Shown one piece after another: positions 39,402 to 50,300 of a stretch of DNA of 64,000 nt. Position 1 is the first letter of the stretch. Each line of letters opens with the position of its first letter. This DNA is from an uncultured Geobacter sp. (GTDB lineage: Bacteria > Desulfobacterota > Desulfuromonadia > Geobacterales > CAIOGM01). The notes under the pieces were generated by a model. The model had not been told where the DNA came from and searched no databases. It saw only the letters and a program-made list of their open reading frames with translations. The stretch spans positions 1-64,000 of the forward strand of contig CAIUWK010000102.1 in the NCBI GenBank assembly GCA_903902855.1, read 5' to 3'. The translations under genes and the position numbers were made by a program.

Positions 39402-39449
39402 TGTTCATACCTCTCATGATTAAAATAAAGGAGTAGCAAGAAACATAAC

Positions 39450-39465
39450 TGCAATATGTGTGCCA
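39450..39465 (-). promoter_or_regulatory. sigma54 (-24/-12) promoter of the PEP-CTERM gene
   Basis: Minus strand TGGCACACATATTGCA; GG-N10-GC spacing. Confidence 0.8.
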
Positions 39466-39527
39466 TCAGTTCTCATCCTCGGACACCGACTAAGGTGCTG
39501 AAATGACGTCACGTAATAGTATATAGC

Positions 39528-39575
39528 TGTAAAGTATTCCGACACATTGCGAAGTGACTGTAAAGTATTCCGTCA
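39528..39575 (-). promoter_or_regulatory. paired upstream activator-type sites
   Basis: TGTAAAGTATTCCGACA at 39528-39544 and TGTAAAGTATTCCGTCA at 39559-39575, 31 bp apart. Confidence 0.65.
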
Positions 39576-39637
39576 ATTTTGGCAACAACAATCCGCGAAA
39601 GAACCGACAAACATCGTGCGTTCCAACGAGGATAAGG

Positions 39638-40636
39638 TTATAGCACCTGTTTTTCTTTCAACCACTTATGGAGCATTACGAACCCCTCCTCCAGTGAAAC
39701 CTTCGGCTCATAATTGAGATCCCGACGGGCCGCAGCAAGTGTGAACCAGTGTGCAGTGGCAAGTTCCCGAGCCACAAAACGGGTCATCGGCGGCTCCCCT
39801 GATAGCTGGAGGATGCTCCAAAGCGTTTCACAAACGACGCCGGCCAGAGAGGCCATTCCTGGAGACACAGTTTGAGTCACCGGGGGAAGAGCGGCAGCGG
39901 CGAGAATACGGTTCACCATCTCCCAAAGAGGGATCGGCTCCCCGTTGGTTATGAAATAGCTCTTCCCCGCCACCTCTGATCCGGGAAAAAGCCGGTCTCC
40001 AGCCAGAAGGTGAGCCTGGGCGGCATTATCCACGTAAACGGTATCAACCAGGCAGGGACGATCTCCGATCCGCCGGAGTCTTCGTGCGCGGGCCTTCGCC
40101 AGGAGACGCGGGACCAGATGATTATCACCGGGGCCCCAGATGAGATGAGGGCGAAGCGAGACAGTGGCAAGAGAGGACGAGTTTGCCGCCAGAACCATCT
40201 GTTCCGCCATGGCCTTGGTCCGGGGATAATGAGCCTCGTAGCGGGAAGGATAAGGAAGCGATTCGTCCCCGCCTTCCACGTCCCGGCCATCGAAGATCAC
40301 ACTGGGGGAGCTGGTGTAGACGAGCCGTTGGATGCCGTGGGCCCGGCAGGCCGCAAAGACGTTCTCCGTACCGGTAACATTCGCCTGATAAAACTCCTGA
40401 TATGGCCCCCAGATGCCGGCCTTGGCCGCCACATGGAAGACGATATCGCACCCACTCGCAGCACAAAAGAGCGCGTCCCGTTCCGTCAGGTCACCCCGGA
40501 ACTGTTGAACTCCGAGCTTGGCCAGCCCCGGATGTTCGCCCCGGGAGAAGCTCCGCACCTCATCTCCCCGCTCAAGGAGCTGCCGCACGATTACCCCCCC
40601 CAGAAAACCGCCGCCACCGGTGACCAGGACCTTCAC
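39638..40636 (-). CDS. oleD: OleD-like NAD(P)-dependent 2-alkyl-3-ketoalkanoate reductase
   Basis: VTGGGGFLGGVIVRQL; YTSSPSVIF...YPRTKA; 3beta-HSD-like family; ole gene context. Confidence 0.85.
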   Translation of the reverse strand: MKVLVTGGGGFLGGVIVRQLLERGDEVRSFSRGEHPGLAKLGVQQFRGDLTERDALFCAASGCDIVFHVAAKAGIWGPYQEFYQANVTGTENVFAACRAHGIQRLVYTSSPSVIFDGRDVEGGDESLPYPSRYEAHYPRTKAMAEQMVLAANSSSLATVSLRPHLIWGPGDNHLVPRLLAKARARRLRRIGDRPCLVDTVYVDNAAQAHLLAGDRLFPGSEVAGKSYFITNGEPIPLWEMVNRILAAAALPPVTQTVSPGMASLAGVVCETLWSILQLSGEPPMTRFVARELATAHWFTLAAARRDLNYEPKVSLEEGFVMLHKWLKEKQVL

Positions 40637-42273
40637 CTGATTTTTCCTGACGCCCAGACGGCGAGCTTTTCCCTAAAGATTTTCGCGTTATGCCGAATGT
40701 CCACGGGAAAGGCAGGATGAAAGAGGATATCCCTGATTTCCCGGGTATGGGGATAGCCGCTCCCCAGTTCCAGCAGCTCCTGACGAACCCGCTCCTGCTC
40801 TGACTTCCCCTTCCCCGCTTCCAACTCCACGCAGAGCACAGGGTGCTGTGCCCCTTTTTCCCCAATGCCGACCAGGGCGGTGCGAAGGACCTCCGGATGT
40901 GTATTAAAGACCCCTTCCACCGGAATGGTGTAGAAGGTTTCCCTGTCGGTCTCAACCCGATGGGACTTTCGGCCGCAGAACCAGACTCTGCCGCTCTTGT
41001 CCTTATACCCCACATCCCCCATCCGGTGCCAGACTCCACCGTCAGGGTCGGGAATCTTGGCCACCCGGGTCGCCTCAGGACGGTTCAGGTAGGCGTGACT
41101 CACCTGCGGTCCCAGCACAACAATCTCCCCCACCTCAAAAGGGGGGAGGTCCAGCCCGTCATCCCACAGGTCGATGGGATCGTCGCTGACAGGGATGATC
41201 GCCAACCAGATCCCCTCAACCGGCATCCCGACACAGACCCCCAGCCCCTTGTCGGTCATTCGTCCGGTTTCAGCAAGTATCTCGTTGCTGCCGATGGAGC
41301 AGACAGGGAGGGCCTCGGTGGCACCGTAGGGGGTGAAGATCTCCGCATCATCGGGGAGGAGTGCCGCGAAACGCTCCAGCACCGAGGCCGGAACCGGCGC
41401 TCCCGCCGAGATGACCCGCTTGAGATGGGGGAGAGTGGTTCCCTTGGCGGCGCCCTGGCGACCGATCTTGTTCAGCAGGGCCGGAGAGCCGAACATGGTG
41501 GTGGCGCAGTATTCGGCGGCAGGCCCCAGAATCCGGGAAGGATCCACCGATCCCGGGCGGGTAAAATCCATCTCCGGGATCAGGGCGGTCATCCCCAAGG
41601 CCGGAGCAAAGAGGGCGAAGAGAGGAAATGTAGGAAGATCAATCTCCCCAGGCCGGATGTCGTACAGCTCACGCAGAGCATTCACTTGGGCCGCAAAGGT
41701 GCCGTGGGTATAGATCGCCCCCTTGGGGGGACCGGTACTCCCGCTGGTGAAGAGTATGGCTGCCGTGTCGTCCCGTAGCGTGTCAACCGGCGCAAAGGAT
41801 GGATCACTCTTTTTGGCTTTACGGATTTCAGAGAGCGGAACCCCTCCCCAGATCCGTCCCCCCCCCACTGTTACCAGGATGCGGACACTCTTACGCCCCC
41901 ACCCCAGGAGTCGCCGGGCCAGATGGGCCTTGGGGATGCCGATGAATGCCTCCGGTTCGGCCTCGGCCAGACATCCCTTCATGTTCTTTGCCCCGATCCC
42001 CGGATCGATGAAGACCGGCACGGCGCCGGCCTTGAACAGGGCAAAGGTGACGCTGAAGAGCTCCGGTGACGGAGGAACCAGGAGCGCCACCCGCATGCCG
42101 CGACAGATACCGATACGGCCGAAACCTTGAGCTATCCGGTCGCTTTCCTCATCCAGTTCGTGAAAAGTCAGGCTGCGTTTTTCCTGGGGAAAGATGATGG
42201 CGGGCGTATCCGGCTGGAGCCGGGCCATCTCGGTCAGGGGAAGGGAGATATTGACGATGTGGGAGTGGGGCAT
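40633..42273 (-). CDS. oleC: OleC-like AMP-dependent ligase (beta-lactone synthetase family)
   Basis: AAILFTSGSTGPPKGAIYTHGTF, TPYGATEALPV; ATGA overlap with oleD. Confidence 0.88.
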   Translation of the reverse strand: MPHSHIVNISLPLTEMARLQPDTPAIIFPQEKRSLTFHELDEESDRIAQGFGRIGICRGMRVALLVPPSPELFSVTFALFKAGAVPVFIDPGIGAKNMKGCLAEAEPEAFIGIPKAHLARRLLGWGRKSVRILVTVGGGRIWGGVPLSEIRKAKKSDPSFAPVDTLRDDTAAILFTSGSTGPPKGAIYTHGTFAAQVNALRELYDIRPGEIDLPTFPLFALFAPALGMTALIPEMDFTRPGSVDPSRILGPAAEYCATTMFGSPALLNKIGRQGAAKGTTLPHLKRVISAGAPVPASVLERFAALLPDDAEIFTPYGATEALPVCSIGSNEILAETGRMTDKGLGVCVGMPVEGIWLAIIPVSDDPIDLWDDGLDLPPFEVGEIVVLGPQVSHAYLNRPEATRVAKIPDPDGGVWHRMGDVGYKDKSGRVWFCGRKSHRVETDRETFYTIPVEGVFNTHPEVLRTALVGIGEKGAQHPVLCVELEAGKGKSEQERVRQELLELGSGYPHTREIRDILFHPAFPVDIRHNAKIFREKLAVWASGKIR

Positions 42274-42379
42274 GGCGAATCCAGGGGAATGAAGTTGATC
42301 ATAAGTGAATTCAACGGGTTTAGACTGCGGAACTCAAGGATACAGCTTGGGGTGAGGGACGAACCCCAACGGGCACTAT

Positions 42380-43270
42380 TCACTCTTCAGTCCTCTCCAG
42401 AAATGCCGAGATCAACGGAAGCACCTCATCCCTGGCATCCTCAAGGATGTAGTGCCCGCAATCGGGGAACCGGTGAATTTCGGCTTCGGGAAAGCGCTTT
42501 TCCCATTGGGTCAAAAAATGGCGATCAAAAACAAAATCCAGCTCCCCCCAGCAGATGAGGATGGGGAGTTTTTTGAACCGATCGATGCCGTCGGCGATGG
42601 AGGTGACCAGATCATAACCGCGGTCACCCGGCTCCAGCGGGATATCCTGCACGAAACGCAAGGTGGCGATACGGTTCTGCCAGGAATCATAGGGGAGCTG
42701 ATAGAGATGGCGCAGCTCCCCGCTCATGGGGTTACGCTTGCACCCCACGTACGAGGCAGCCAGACTGAAGGCGTTGAAACCGCGCACCAGGAGCGAACCG
42801 ATAAAGGTATCCCGGCAGATCTTCAATGCCAGGGGAAACTGCTTGACTTTGGGAAGGTGGAACGCGCCGGTATTGAGCATCACCAGCCGCCTGATCCGCT
42901 CCGGGTACCGCACAGCATAGGCCATGCCGATCATCCCCCCCCAGTCATGCAGCACCAGGGTGATCTTCTCCCGAATTTCCAGATGCTCCAGCAACTGCTC
43001 CAGGTCGTCCACCCGGCGGGAAAGGGTGTAGTCGTACCGGTCATCCCCCGGCTTATCCGACAACCCGCACCCAATGTGGTCGGGGACGATGCAGCGGTAA
43101 CGGTCGCGCAGGGCCAGGACGAGATTGCGATAGTAGAAGGACCAGGATGGATTGCCATGCACCATCACCACCGGCAACCCTTCACCTTCGTCCAGGAAGT
43201 GGTAGTTAAGACCACCAAGATCCAGGCTCTTGCCCGTAAAGGGATACTCTCTTTTCAGGTCAGATGACAT
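42380..43270 (-). CDS. oleB: OleB-like alpha/beta hydrolase (haloalkane-dehalogenase-like)
   Basis: VHGNPSWSFYYRNL, VLHDWGGMIGMAYAV nucleophile Asp; ole context. Confidence 0.88.
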   Translation of the reverse strand: MSSDLKREYPFTGKSLDLGGLNYHFLDEGEGLPVVMVHGNPSWSFYYRNLVLALRDRYRCIVPDHIGCGLSDKPGDDRYDYTLSRRVDDLEQLLEHLEIREKITLVLHDWGGMIGMAYAVRYPERIRRLVMLNTGAFHLPKVKQFPLALKICRDTFIGSLLVRGFNAFSLAASYVGCKRNPMSGELRHLYQLPYDSWQNRIATLRFVQDIPLEPGDRGYDLVTSIADGIDRFKKLPILICWGELDFVFDRHFLTQWEKRFPEAEIHRFPDCGHYILEDARDEVLPLISAFLERTEE

Positions 43271-44314
43271 CTACCACTCCACTCCCAGCATGGTGCAGTT
43301 GAGCCCGCTCCCGATCCCCAGCAGCGCGACCCGGTCGCCGGGGAGAAGAACTTCCCGCTCATCCGCCAGGGCCATGGTGAGGGGGAGGGAGACGGTCCCC
43401 ATGTTCCCCAGGAATTCGTAGGTGGTGAAATCCTTTTCCGGAGAGATCCCCAGAGCAGTGAGAATGGCCCCCTGGTGGGCCGAACCCACCTGATGGCAGA
43501 TCACCCGATCCACCTGGTCGGCGCGCCACCCCACCTCCGGCAAAAAATTTTCCCAGGTACGCCGCCCCAGTTCGACCCCGTAGGTCATCACCTTCACCGC
43601 ATCGGTGCGCATGGACTGGACAACCCCGCCGGACCCATCGGGGACAACCCCCCAGAGGCAGAGATCGTGATGTTCGGGAGCCGCCAGATTTGCCCCCCCC
43701 AGGAGACGATGCCCGCGAGAAGAGCCGAAGGAACCGTCGGTGAGGAGGACCGCCACGGCCCCGGAACCGCCGGTGAGGGTTGCCAGGGAAGACGCGAACT
43801 GTTCCATATCCCGCCGGGCCAGCATCCGGGCTATGGTGATTTCGTTGATCTCCCGGGCGCTCTCGCAGGAGACGACCAGACCGGCCCGGATCTGCCCCAG
43901 TTCGATCCGGTTGGCCACGTCCAGGATACCGTTGAGTACCCCCAGACAGGCATTGGAAATGTCGTAGATCGCCGTATTCCCCCTGATCCCCAGCCCTGCG
44001 GCAACGCGGCAGGCGGTGGCAGGCTCGAACTGCTCCCGACAGACCCCGGTGTAGGTGAGGACGCCGATCTCCTGGGGGGAGATGCCGGCGGCAGCCAGAG
44101 CCTTCTCCCCGGCGGCGATGGCCCCCCGGGAGAGGGGATAGCCCGGCTCCCACCAGCGCCGCTCCCGGATACCGGTCAATGCCTGCACCTGTCCCGGCGC
44201 CACATGAAGCGCCCGGTAGAGAGGCTCCAGACGGGCCTCCAGTTCGGAGGTACTGACCACCACCGGAGCCAGTTCGTAGCCAAGGGCCGCGATCTGAACA
44301 TTGCGATATTTCAT
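43271..44314 (-). CDS. oleA: OleA-like thiolase-superfamily condensing enzyme
   Basis: DISNACLGVLNG catalytic Cys, CHQVGSAHQGAI His, KAS III-like layout. Confidence 0.88.
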   Translation of the reverse strand: MKYRNVQIAALGYELAPVVVSTSELEARLEPLYRALHVAPGQVQALTGIRERRWWEPGYPLSRGAIAAGEKALAAAGISPQEIGVLTYTGVCREQFEPATACRVAAGLGIRGNTAIYDISNACLGVLNGILDVANRIELGQIRAGLVVSCESAREINEITIARMLARRDMEQFASSLATLTGGSGAVAVLLTDGSFGSSRGHRLLGGANLAAPEHHDLCLWGVVPDGSGGVVQSMRTDAVKVMTYGVELGRRTWENFLPEVGWRADQVDRVICHQVGSAHQGAILTALGISPEKDFTTYEFLGNMGTVSLPLTMALADEREVLLPGDRVALLGIGSGLNCTMLGVEW

Positions 44315-44316
44315 CG

Positions 44317-47300
44317 TTATCCCTCTATCTTCAGGGTGAAATCGTTCATCTGGTAGATTAGTTTCCCGTCCACGGAGAGGAAGCCGTCGACGGTGAGGAT
44401 GCGATTTTGGTCATCAACGGCGGTAATCCAGGCATCCACCGTGACGCGACGGTTGGTGGGGACGATCTGCCCCCGATAGAGCCAGCGGTGTGGCCGCTCC
44501 GGAACCGCGGCAACGAGAAATTCACCCTCGCGCCACCCCCACCGCTCCACGGCGGCAAACTTGAGGAGTTGGAGAAACGATTCCAACCCCAGGGAACCGG
44601 GGGTCACCGGGTCCTGGTAGAAATGTGCCTTGAAGAACCACTCGTCCGGATCCACCTCTTTGATCCCCCTGATAAAGCCCAACCCCACAGGGCCACCATC
44701 GGGGATGAACAGCTCCACCCGGTCGATCATCCGGAGTTGCCGGTCAGGAAAAGGTGCCGCCATCGGGTAGGGGAGGCTGCGACTCCGCTCGATCTCAGCC
44801 TGGGTAGGGTGATACGGTTTTGCCTCCCGAATCCCCACCTGGTTGGCCAGCGCCTCGGGGGAGAAGAAGCCGAACATGGTTTCCCCTTCGTAGAGCACGC
44901 CATCACTGTCGGCCACACTGAAGTCGAACTCCTGGATGATCATCCCGCCACTGGTGGCCGCCTTTGTCAGGGTGGCGGTGGCGGTCAGAACCCCGCTCTC
45001 CGGGGTCACCGGGCGGTGCTGGACGGCGGTTCCCCCCAGATTGCGGAAAGAGAGATCCGTGGGGGTTGTAAGGGCCGATCCCACATAGGCGGCCAGCCAG
45101 CCGCAGGGCTGGAGTGCCACCTCCAGGAGGATCGCAAAAGGCATAATGGGTTGCCGATCGGCGGCAAAGTACCAGACGTCCGTGGGGACCATATACTGTG
45201 CCTCGGCCAGGGCGCCGGCCTGCATCCGCCACGGCTCCCCCTTGATGGCGGTGACCCGGTCCATGAACTGGAAGGGGGGACCGGGAAGTCGGGCTATCTT
45301 TCGGTCATGGTCGAACATCCGGTACGGTTGACCGAACCCCTCGGAGGGGTTGCCGTTACTGTAGGCCAGGATCTGTTCCTTGGTGTAAATCGCCGGTTTG
45401 AGTCCGACTTCCGACTCCCCGGGTTCAGAAGAGGGAGAGGAAAGGAGATTTCTCCCCCCATGCCAGAGCGTAACCAGAGACTCCTTCGTGCTCCCGGTGA
45501 GACGGACCGACATGTCGGTGATCTCCACGATGGGCTTCCCGTCGGCATACATGAGAGCGTCCACCACGGCAAAGGGTTCCGGCCGGTACCCCAGCTCACG
45601 GATGGTGACTTCATAGGTCACCACCTTTGTGGATTCCAGAACCTGCCCCCGGCAGCAGAGCCGGCTTGCCACCCCCGGCACCGGTTCCCAGGCTGCGCCA
45701 CCGGACTCCGCCACCCACCCCATCCGGAGCAGGAAGATCCGGAGGGTATGAAGGCAACACTCGTACATGAGGGTGCCGGGCATGACCCGGTCATCCACGA
45801 AGTGACAGGTGATAAACCAGTCATCCGGGTGGATGTCCGCCTCGGCCCGGATGAGCCCCAGACCGTACCGCCCGCCATGGGGGTTCAGCTCCATGACCCG
45901 GTGAACCAGCCGCATCCTCCCCCCAGGAATGGTGAGCGGACGCGCCAAGGGAAGCCCGCTAAAGGAGTCGCCGAAACAGCCTGCCAGATCCCCGTCACGC
46001 AACCGGTCCACCTGCCGAGCATCGTACGCTTCCCGTCCCATGGGGACCAGCGCTTCCCAGTCGTCCGGGATGGTGCCTGTCTCGGGGCGGAGTTCCAGAA
46101 GCGGTCGAACGATCCCCTTCCCTGCTGCCAACTCCCCGGTGGTGAAGAATCCGGCACAACCGTCCCTCATGGAAAGAAGCGGCTCTCCGTTCACCGTGGC
46201 TTCGAAGAAGAAGCGGAAGAGATGGGTCTCCCCCTGGCGAAAAAACCGTTGGATACGGATGTCGTAGCTGATGGTCTCCCCCGGTGCGGGCAGCCCCCGG
46301 TGGAAGGTGACGACGGCGTCCAGAAGCCGGTAAACCGCCTCCCCTCTGGTGATGAAGTCGATCCCCAGATAACCGGAGAGGAAGAGGTCGGCCTGACCCG
46401 CCTCCACGGCGATGCAGGTTGGGATCCGCCCACCATCCAAGTACCAGCCATCCCGCAGCACGTCATGCTCCGTCACCACCCGACCGCTGGACATGGAGCA
46501 AGCCTCCCCCTCCAGGGTCACGATCCGGTCCACCAGCATGAGCGGTTCATCGGGAAGCCGTACCCGGGTGGGAAAAGTGTCGGCCTCGGCAAAGGTCGGC
46601 CCCAGCATCCTGGCCACGGAACCGCGGGCGAATTCCAGACACATCTCCCGATCAAAGACGCAGCTCCCTCCCCCTTGACGGGGGAGGGTTGGGGAGGAGG
46701 TGAGGTCGGCAGGAGCAAAAATGTCGGAAGATCCTCCCAGCGCAGCCACCAGAGACGCCTGTAGTGCCAACCCCTCCGCCATGGCAAGAGTAAGGCTCTT
46801 CGCCACATCCAGATAGGCTTCATGAGCCTTAACCTGCGCTCCCTGAGCAGCCGCAAAGCCACGAATGATGGCATCCAGAGAAGAGTCGGAATCGCCGGTG
46901 ACATCAGCTCTACTCAGCACCCGGGCTCTTCCTTGAGCTACGACAGCTGTTCCCTGAACAGAGGCCAAGGGAGGGGGCATCGGTGAACAAGCCCTGCGCT
47001 GCGGCAGAGAGGGGAGGACAAATGACGCCCCGCCGGGAGTCACCCGGATCAGCTGTTTCGAGGAGGCAACCGTCACCGGCACAGGAGCGTAGAGAGACGA
47101 GAGATCCAGGGGAACCCGCTCGCTTGCCAGGTGAGCCAGCAGCCGGACAAGAGCCGATACCGGTTCCTGACCGGCAGAAAGCACCGGTCGGGCAAGGTGG
47201 GGGCGTCCCGCCAGAATCCGGTCGATCATCCGGCTGCAGGAACTCCCCGGCCCCATCTCCAGGAAAAGGCGGATACCGTCATTGTAGGCGGCATCAATGG

Positions 47301-50300
47301 TGGCAGGGTAATCGATCCCCTCAATCGCCTGGGCCAGGATGGCGTCGGCTGCCAGTTCCCGATCCGGCAGGTAGGAGCGGTGCCAGGCGCCGCTGTAATA
47401 GCTGATCCCCTCAGGGGGGGTGGTGGGAAAAAGGTGCAGTGACCGGTACGGTTCGGCGACCCCTTGAGCCACCTCGCAGTGGACCGTGGTGACCCCGGCA
47501 AGGGGGAAGAACCGGCACGCCAGGGAGGCGACCAGACGGCCGACAGCGGCGGCGTCCCCTCCCACCACGCACTCCTCCGGAGTATTGACGATGAGAAGAT
47601 AGACCCGGGGGAAGAGATGCAGTGTCTCCCGGACCCGGTGCGCGGAAAGATCCACCACACCGATGCTCCAGGTTACCTCTTCCCCTTCCGGGAGTCCCCA
47701 GGCTTGACGGGCGGCCCGGCACTCCCCGGCCAGATCAAGGGTGAAGAGGGTGGAGTCCTCCATCCGCTCCCGCATCCCGTCCCGATCCTGCCAGGCGCGC
47801 AGGGCAAAGAGCCCGGCCGACTCACCCAGACTGTACCCGATGACCGCCTGGGGGGTTACGCCAAAGCTCCGGATCAGATCACCGGCAGCGCAGCCGACAG
47901 CAACCTGGCCGAATATCACGGCCCGGGCATCAGCATCCAGCTCCGCCTGGGGTGCGCCGTTCCAGAAGAGCTCCGGTTGGAACTGCCCCCGGAGAAAGCG
48001 GTTTTCCCCATCCTGTTGTCGGCAGATCTCCGGCCAGCGGGCGGAAAGTTCCGCCCCCATTCCGGGATAGTGATTACCGGAACCGGGAAAGATAAAGGCG
48101 ATCCTCCCCCGGCTCCCCAAGGGAGTAGTCGTGTAGAAGAGCCGGTCGCGGAGTGCCGGGTGTGACGTCGGCACCTCCCCGGCAACAAGTGCCTTTTCTC
48201 CCAGATCCAGGAGCGTAACCAGCTCTTCAGAATTCCGGGCAACCAGGGAAAGCGCCAGCGCTGCCGCCGGTTCTCCCTGACTCCTCTCATGCCGGAGTCG
48301 GGCAAGTCGTCCCAGGTCGCTCTCTCTTCCCAGTTCCCGCCGAAGAGAGGAAAGCTCCAGCGACAGCTCCTCCGGGGATTCTCCGGTGAGGATAAAAAGC
48401 GACTCTCCCACCGGACCCAGTGGCGCACGACGCTCCTCCCGGTTCCGGGGATGGTCGTGGTCCCATCCCTCCAGGACCAGATGGCCATAGCTTCCGTCAA
48501 CACCGACGACACTTACCCCGGCCCGGCGAGGGCCATCGGCCCGGTTCCGGAGCCAGTAACGGGGGGTGGCGGGGAGAAAGAGCGGACCGCTGCCGGAAAG
48601 CTGGGGAAGAGGGGTTGCGGCGCCACGGCAGGGGGGGATGAGCTCCTGATAGAGCGCCAGACACCCCCGGACCAGTGAAGCGAGTCCCGAGGCGGCGCCG
48701 GCATGTCCGATCTCCCCCGCCAGGGCGGAGACGGCGCAGGAGCGATGCTGTCGCTCTTCCGTAGCAAAGAAGGAGGCGAGGGCCGCCGCCTCCATCCGGT
48801 CCGATGCCGGGTGGCCGGAGGCGTTTGCCTCTATATAATCGACAGTCCGGGGAGAAACCCCAGCTTCGGCATAGGCGCGCCCCAGGGCAACGCCATAGGC
48901 GGTCTCATCCGGAGTAACCGTCTCACCGGCGGCAAGGCCGATCCCCCTGATGACCGCATAGATCCGGTCCCCGTCACGCTGAGCGTCGGAGAGCCGCTTG
49001 AGGACCACCGCTGCGGCCCCTTCGCCAACGATGCTCCCGTCGGCTCCGGTGGAGAAGGGGTGGGCCGTCCCGCCGGGCGAAGACGGCCGAACAGCATGGT
49101 TGCCAAGGGTCGCCCGGAGGTCGCCGGCCAGCTCCACTCCCCCCACCAGTGCCCGGTCGATCTCCCCCTTCCGGAGCAGGCGGACCGCCGTTGCCAGGGA
49201 ACTGATGCCGGAACTCTCCTCGCTGGAGAGGGTAAAGCTGGGCCCACCCACCTTGAACTCCCGGGCGATCCGGCTGGCCACGACACTCCCCAGCGCCCCC
49301 ATGGTCCGGTTGGCGGTGAGGGGGGGGCCGGCGGCATCACGAAGCCGGGCACTCCAGGCAGCCAGCTCCTCGGGGGTCAGGTCAAGGCCGAGCTCGGCGG
49401 CCCAGGCGTTCAGGTCCCTCCCCAGGGACCAGCGGTGACTGAAGTTCGTGCTGTTGAGATCCAGGGCGATGCCGATGAAGAGACCGGTCCGCAGGTTTCC
49501 CTCCCGCCCCACTCCGGCATCGGCCATGGCACCGGCCGCCGTCTGGAGCATGAGGAGCTGCTGGGGGAGCATCTCTTCCAGCTCCTTGGGGGGGATCCGG
49601 AACTGCTCCGTTGCCAGGGGCACCTCGTCCAGATAGAAACCGGCAAAGGGAGTCTTGTCCAAACCATTTTCCCGGAACCAGCTGCTCTCCTGCGCCCCCC
49701 ACCATCGCCGGGGAGACGTGGGGAGTTCATCGTTTCCTCCCCCCAGCACCCGCTCCTGAAAGGCCCGCAGCGACTGCCAGGGGCCGAAGCGGACGTCCAT
49801 ACCGACCACGGCAATGGATTCATTCGGGGCTCCGGTTTCGCTCAACCACCGGGCCGTCGCTTCCGACTCTTGAGTACGAACCCTGAGTGCATACCCTGAA
49901 CTCGTTCCCTGAGCGGAGTCGAAGGGCCACTCCTCCACCAGGAGATGGGCGTTGATACCGCCGAAACCGAAGGCGCTGATACCGGCCCGCCGCGGAATCC
50001 CGTCCTCCCGCCGCGGCCAGGGTTCGGATGAGGTGAGTACCCGAAAAGGGCTCTGCTCCAGGGCCATCCCCGGTTGCGCCTTGGTGAAACCGGCTGTGGG
50101 GGGGAGGGTCTCCGCCCTCATGGCCAGGAGCACCTTGGTGAGGGCCGCGGCGCCGGCGGCGGTGAGGAGATGGCCGATGTTGGACTTCACCGAACCGATG
50201 ACACACCGCTTCCCCGTAGAAGAATGTTCGCCCCAGAGCTCCTTCAGGCTGGCCACCTCCACGGCGTCCCCCACCGGGGTCCCCGTGGCGTGGCACTCCA

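Noticed and set aside
44407-46764. 785-aa plus-strand ORF antisense to pfaC
   Set aside because: Low-complexity His/Gly/Pro-rich shadow translation opposite conserved synthase domains.
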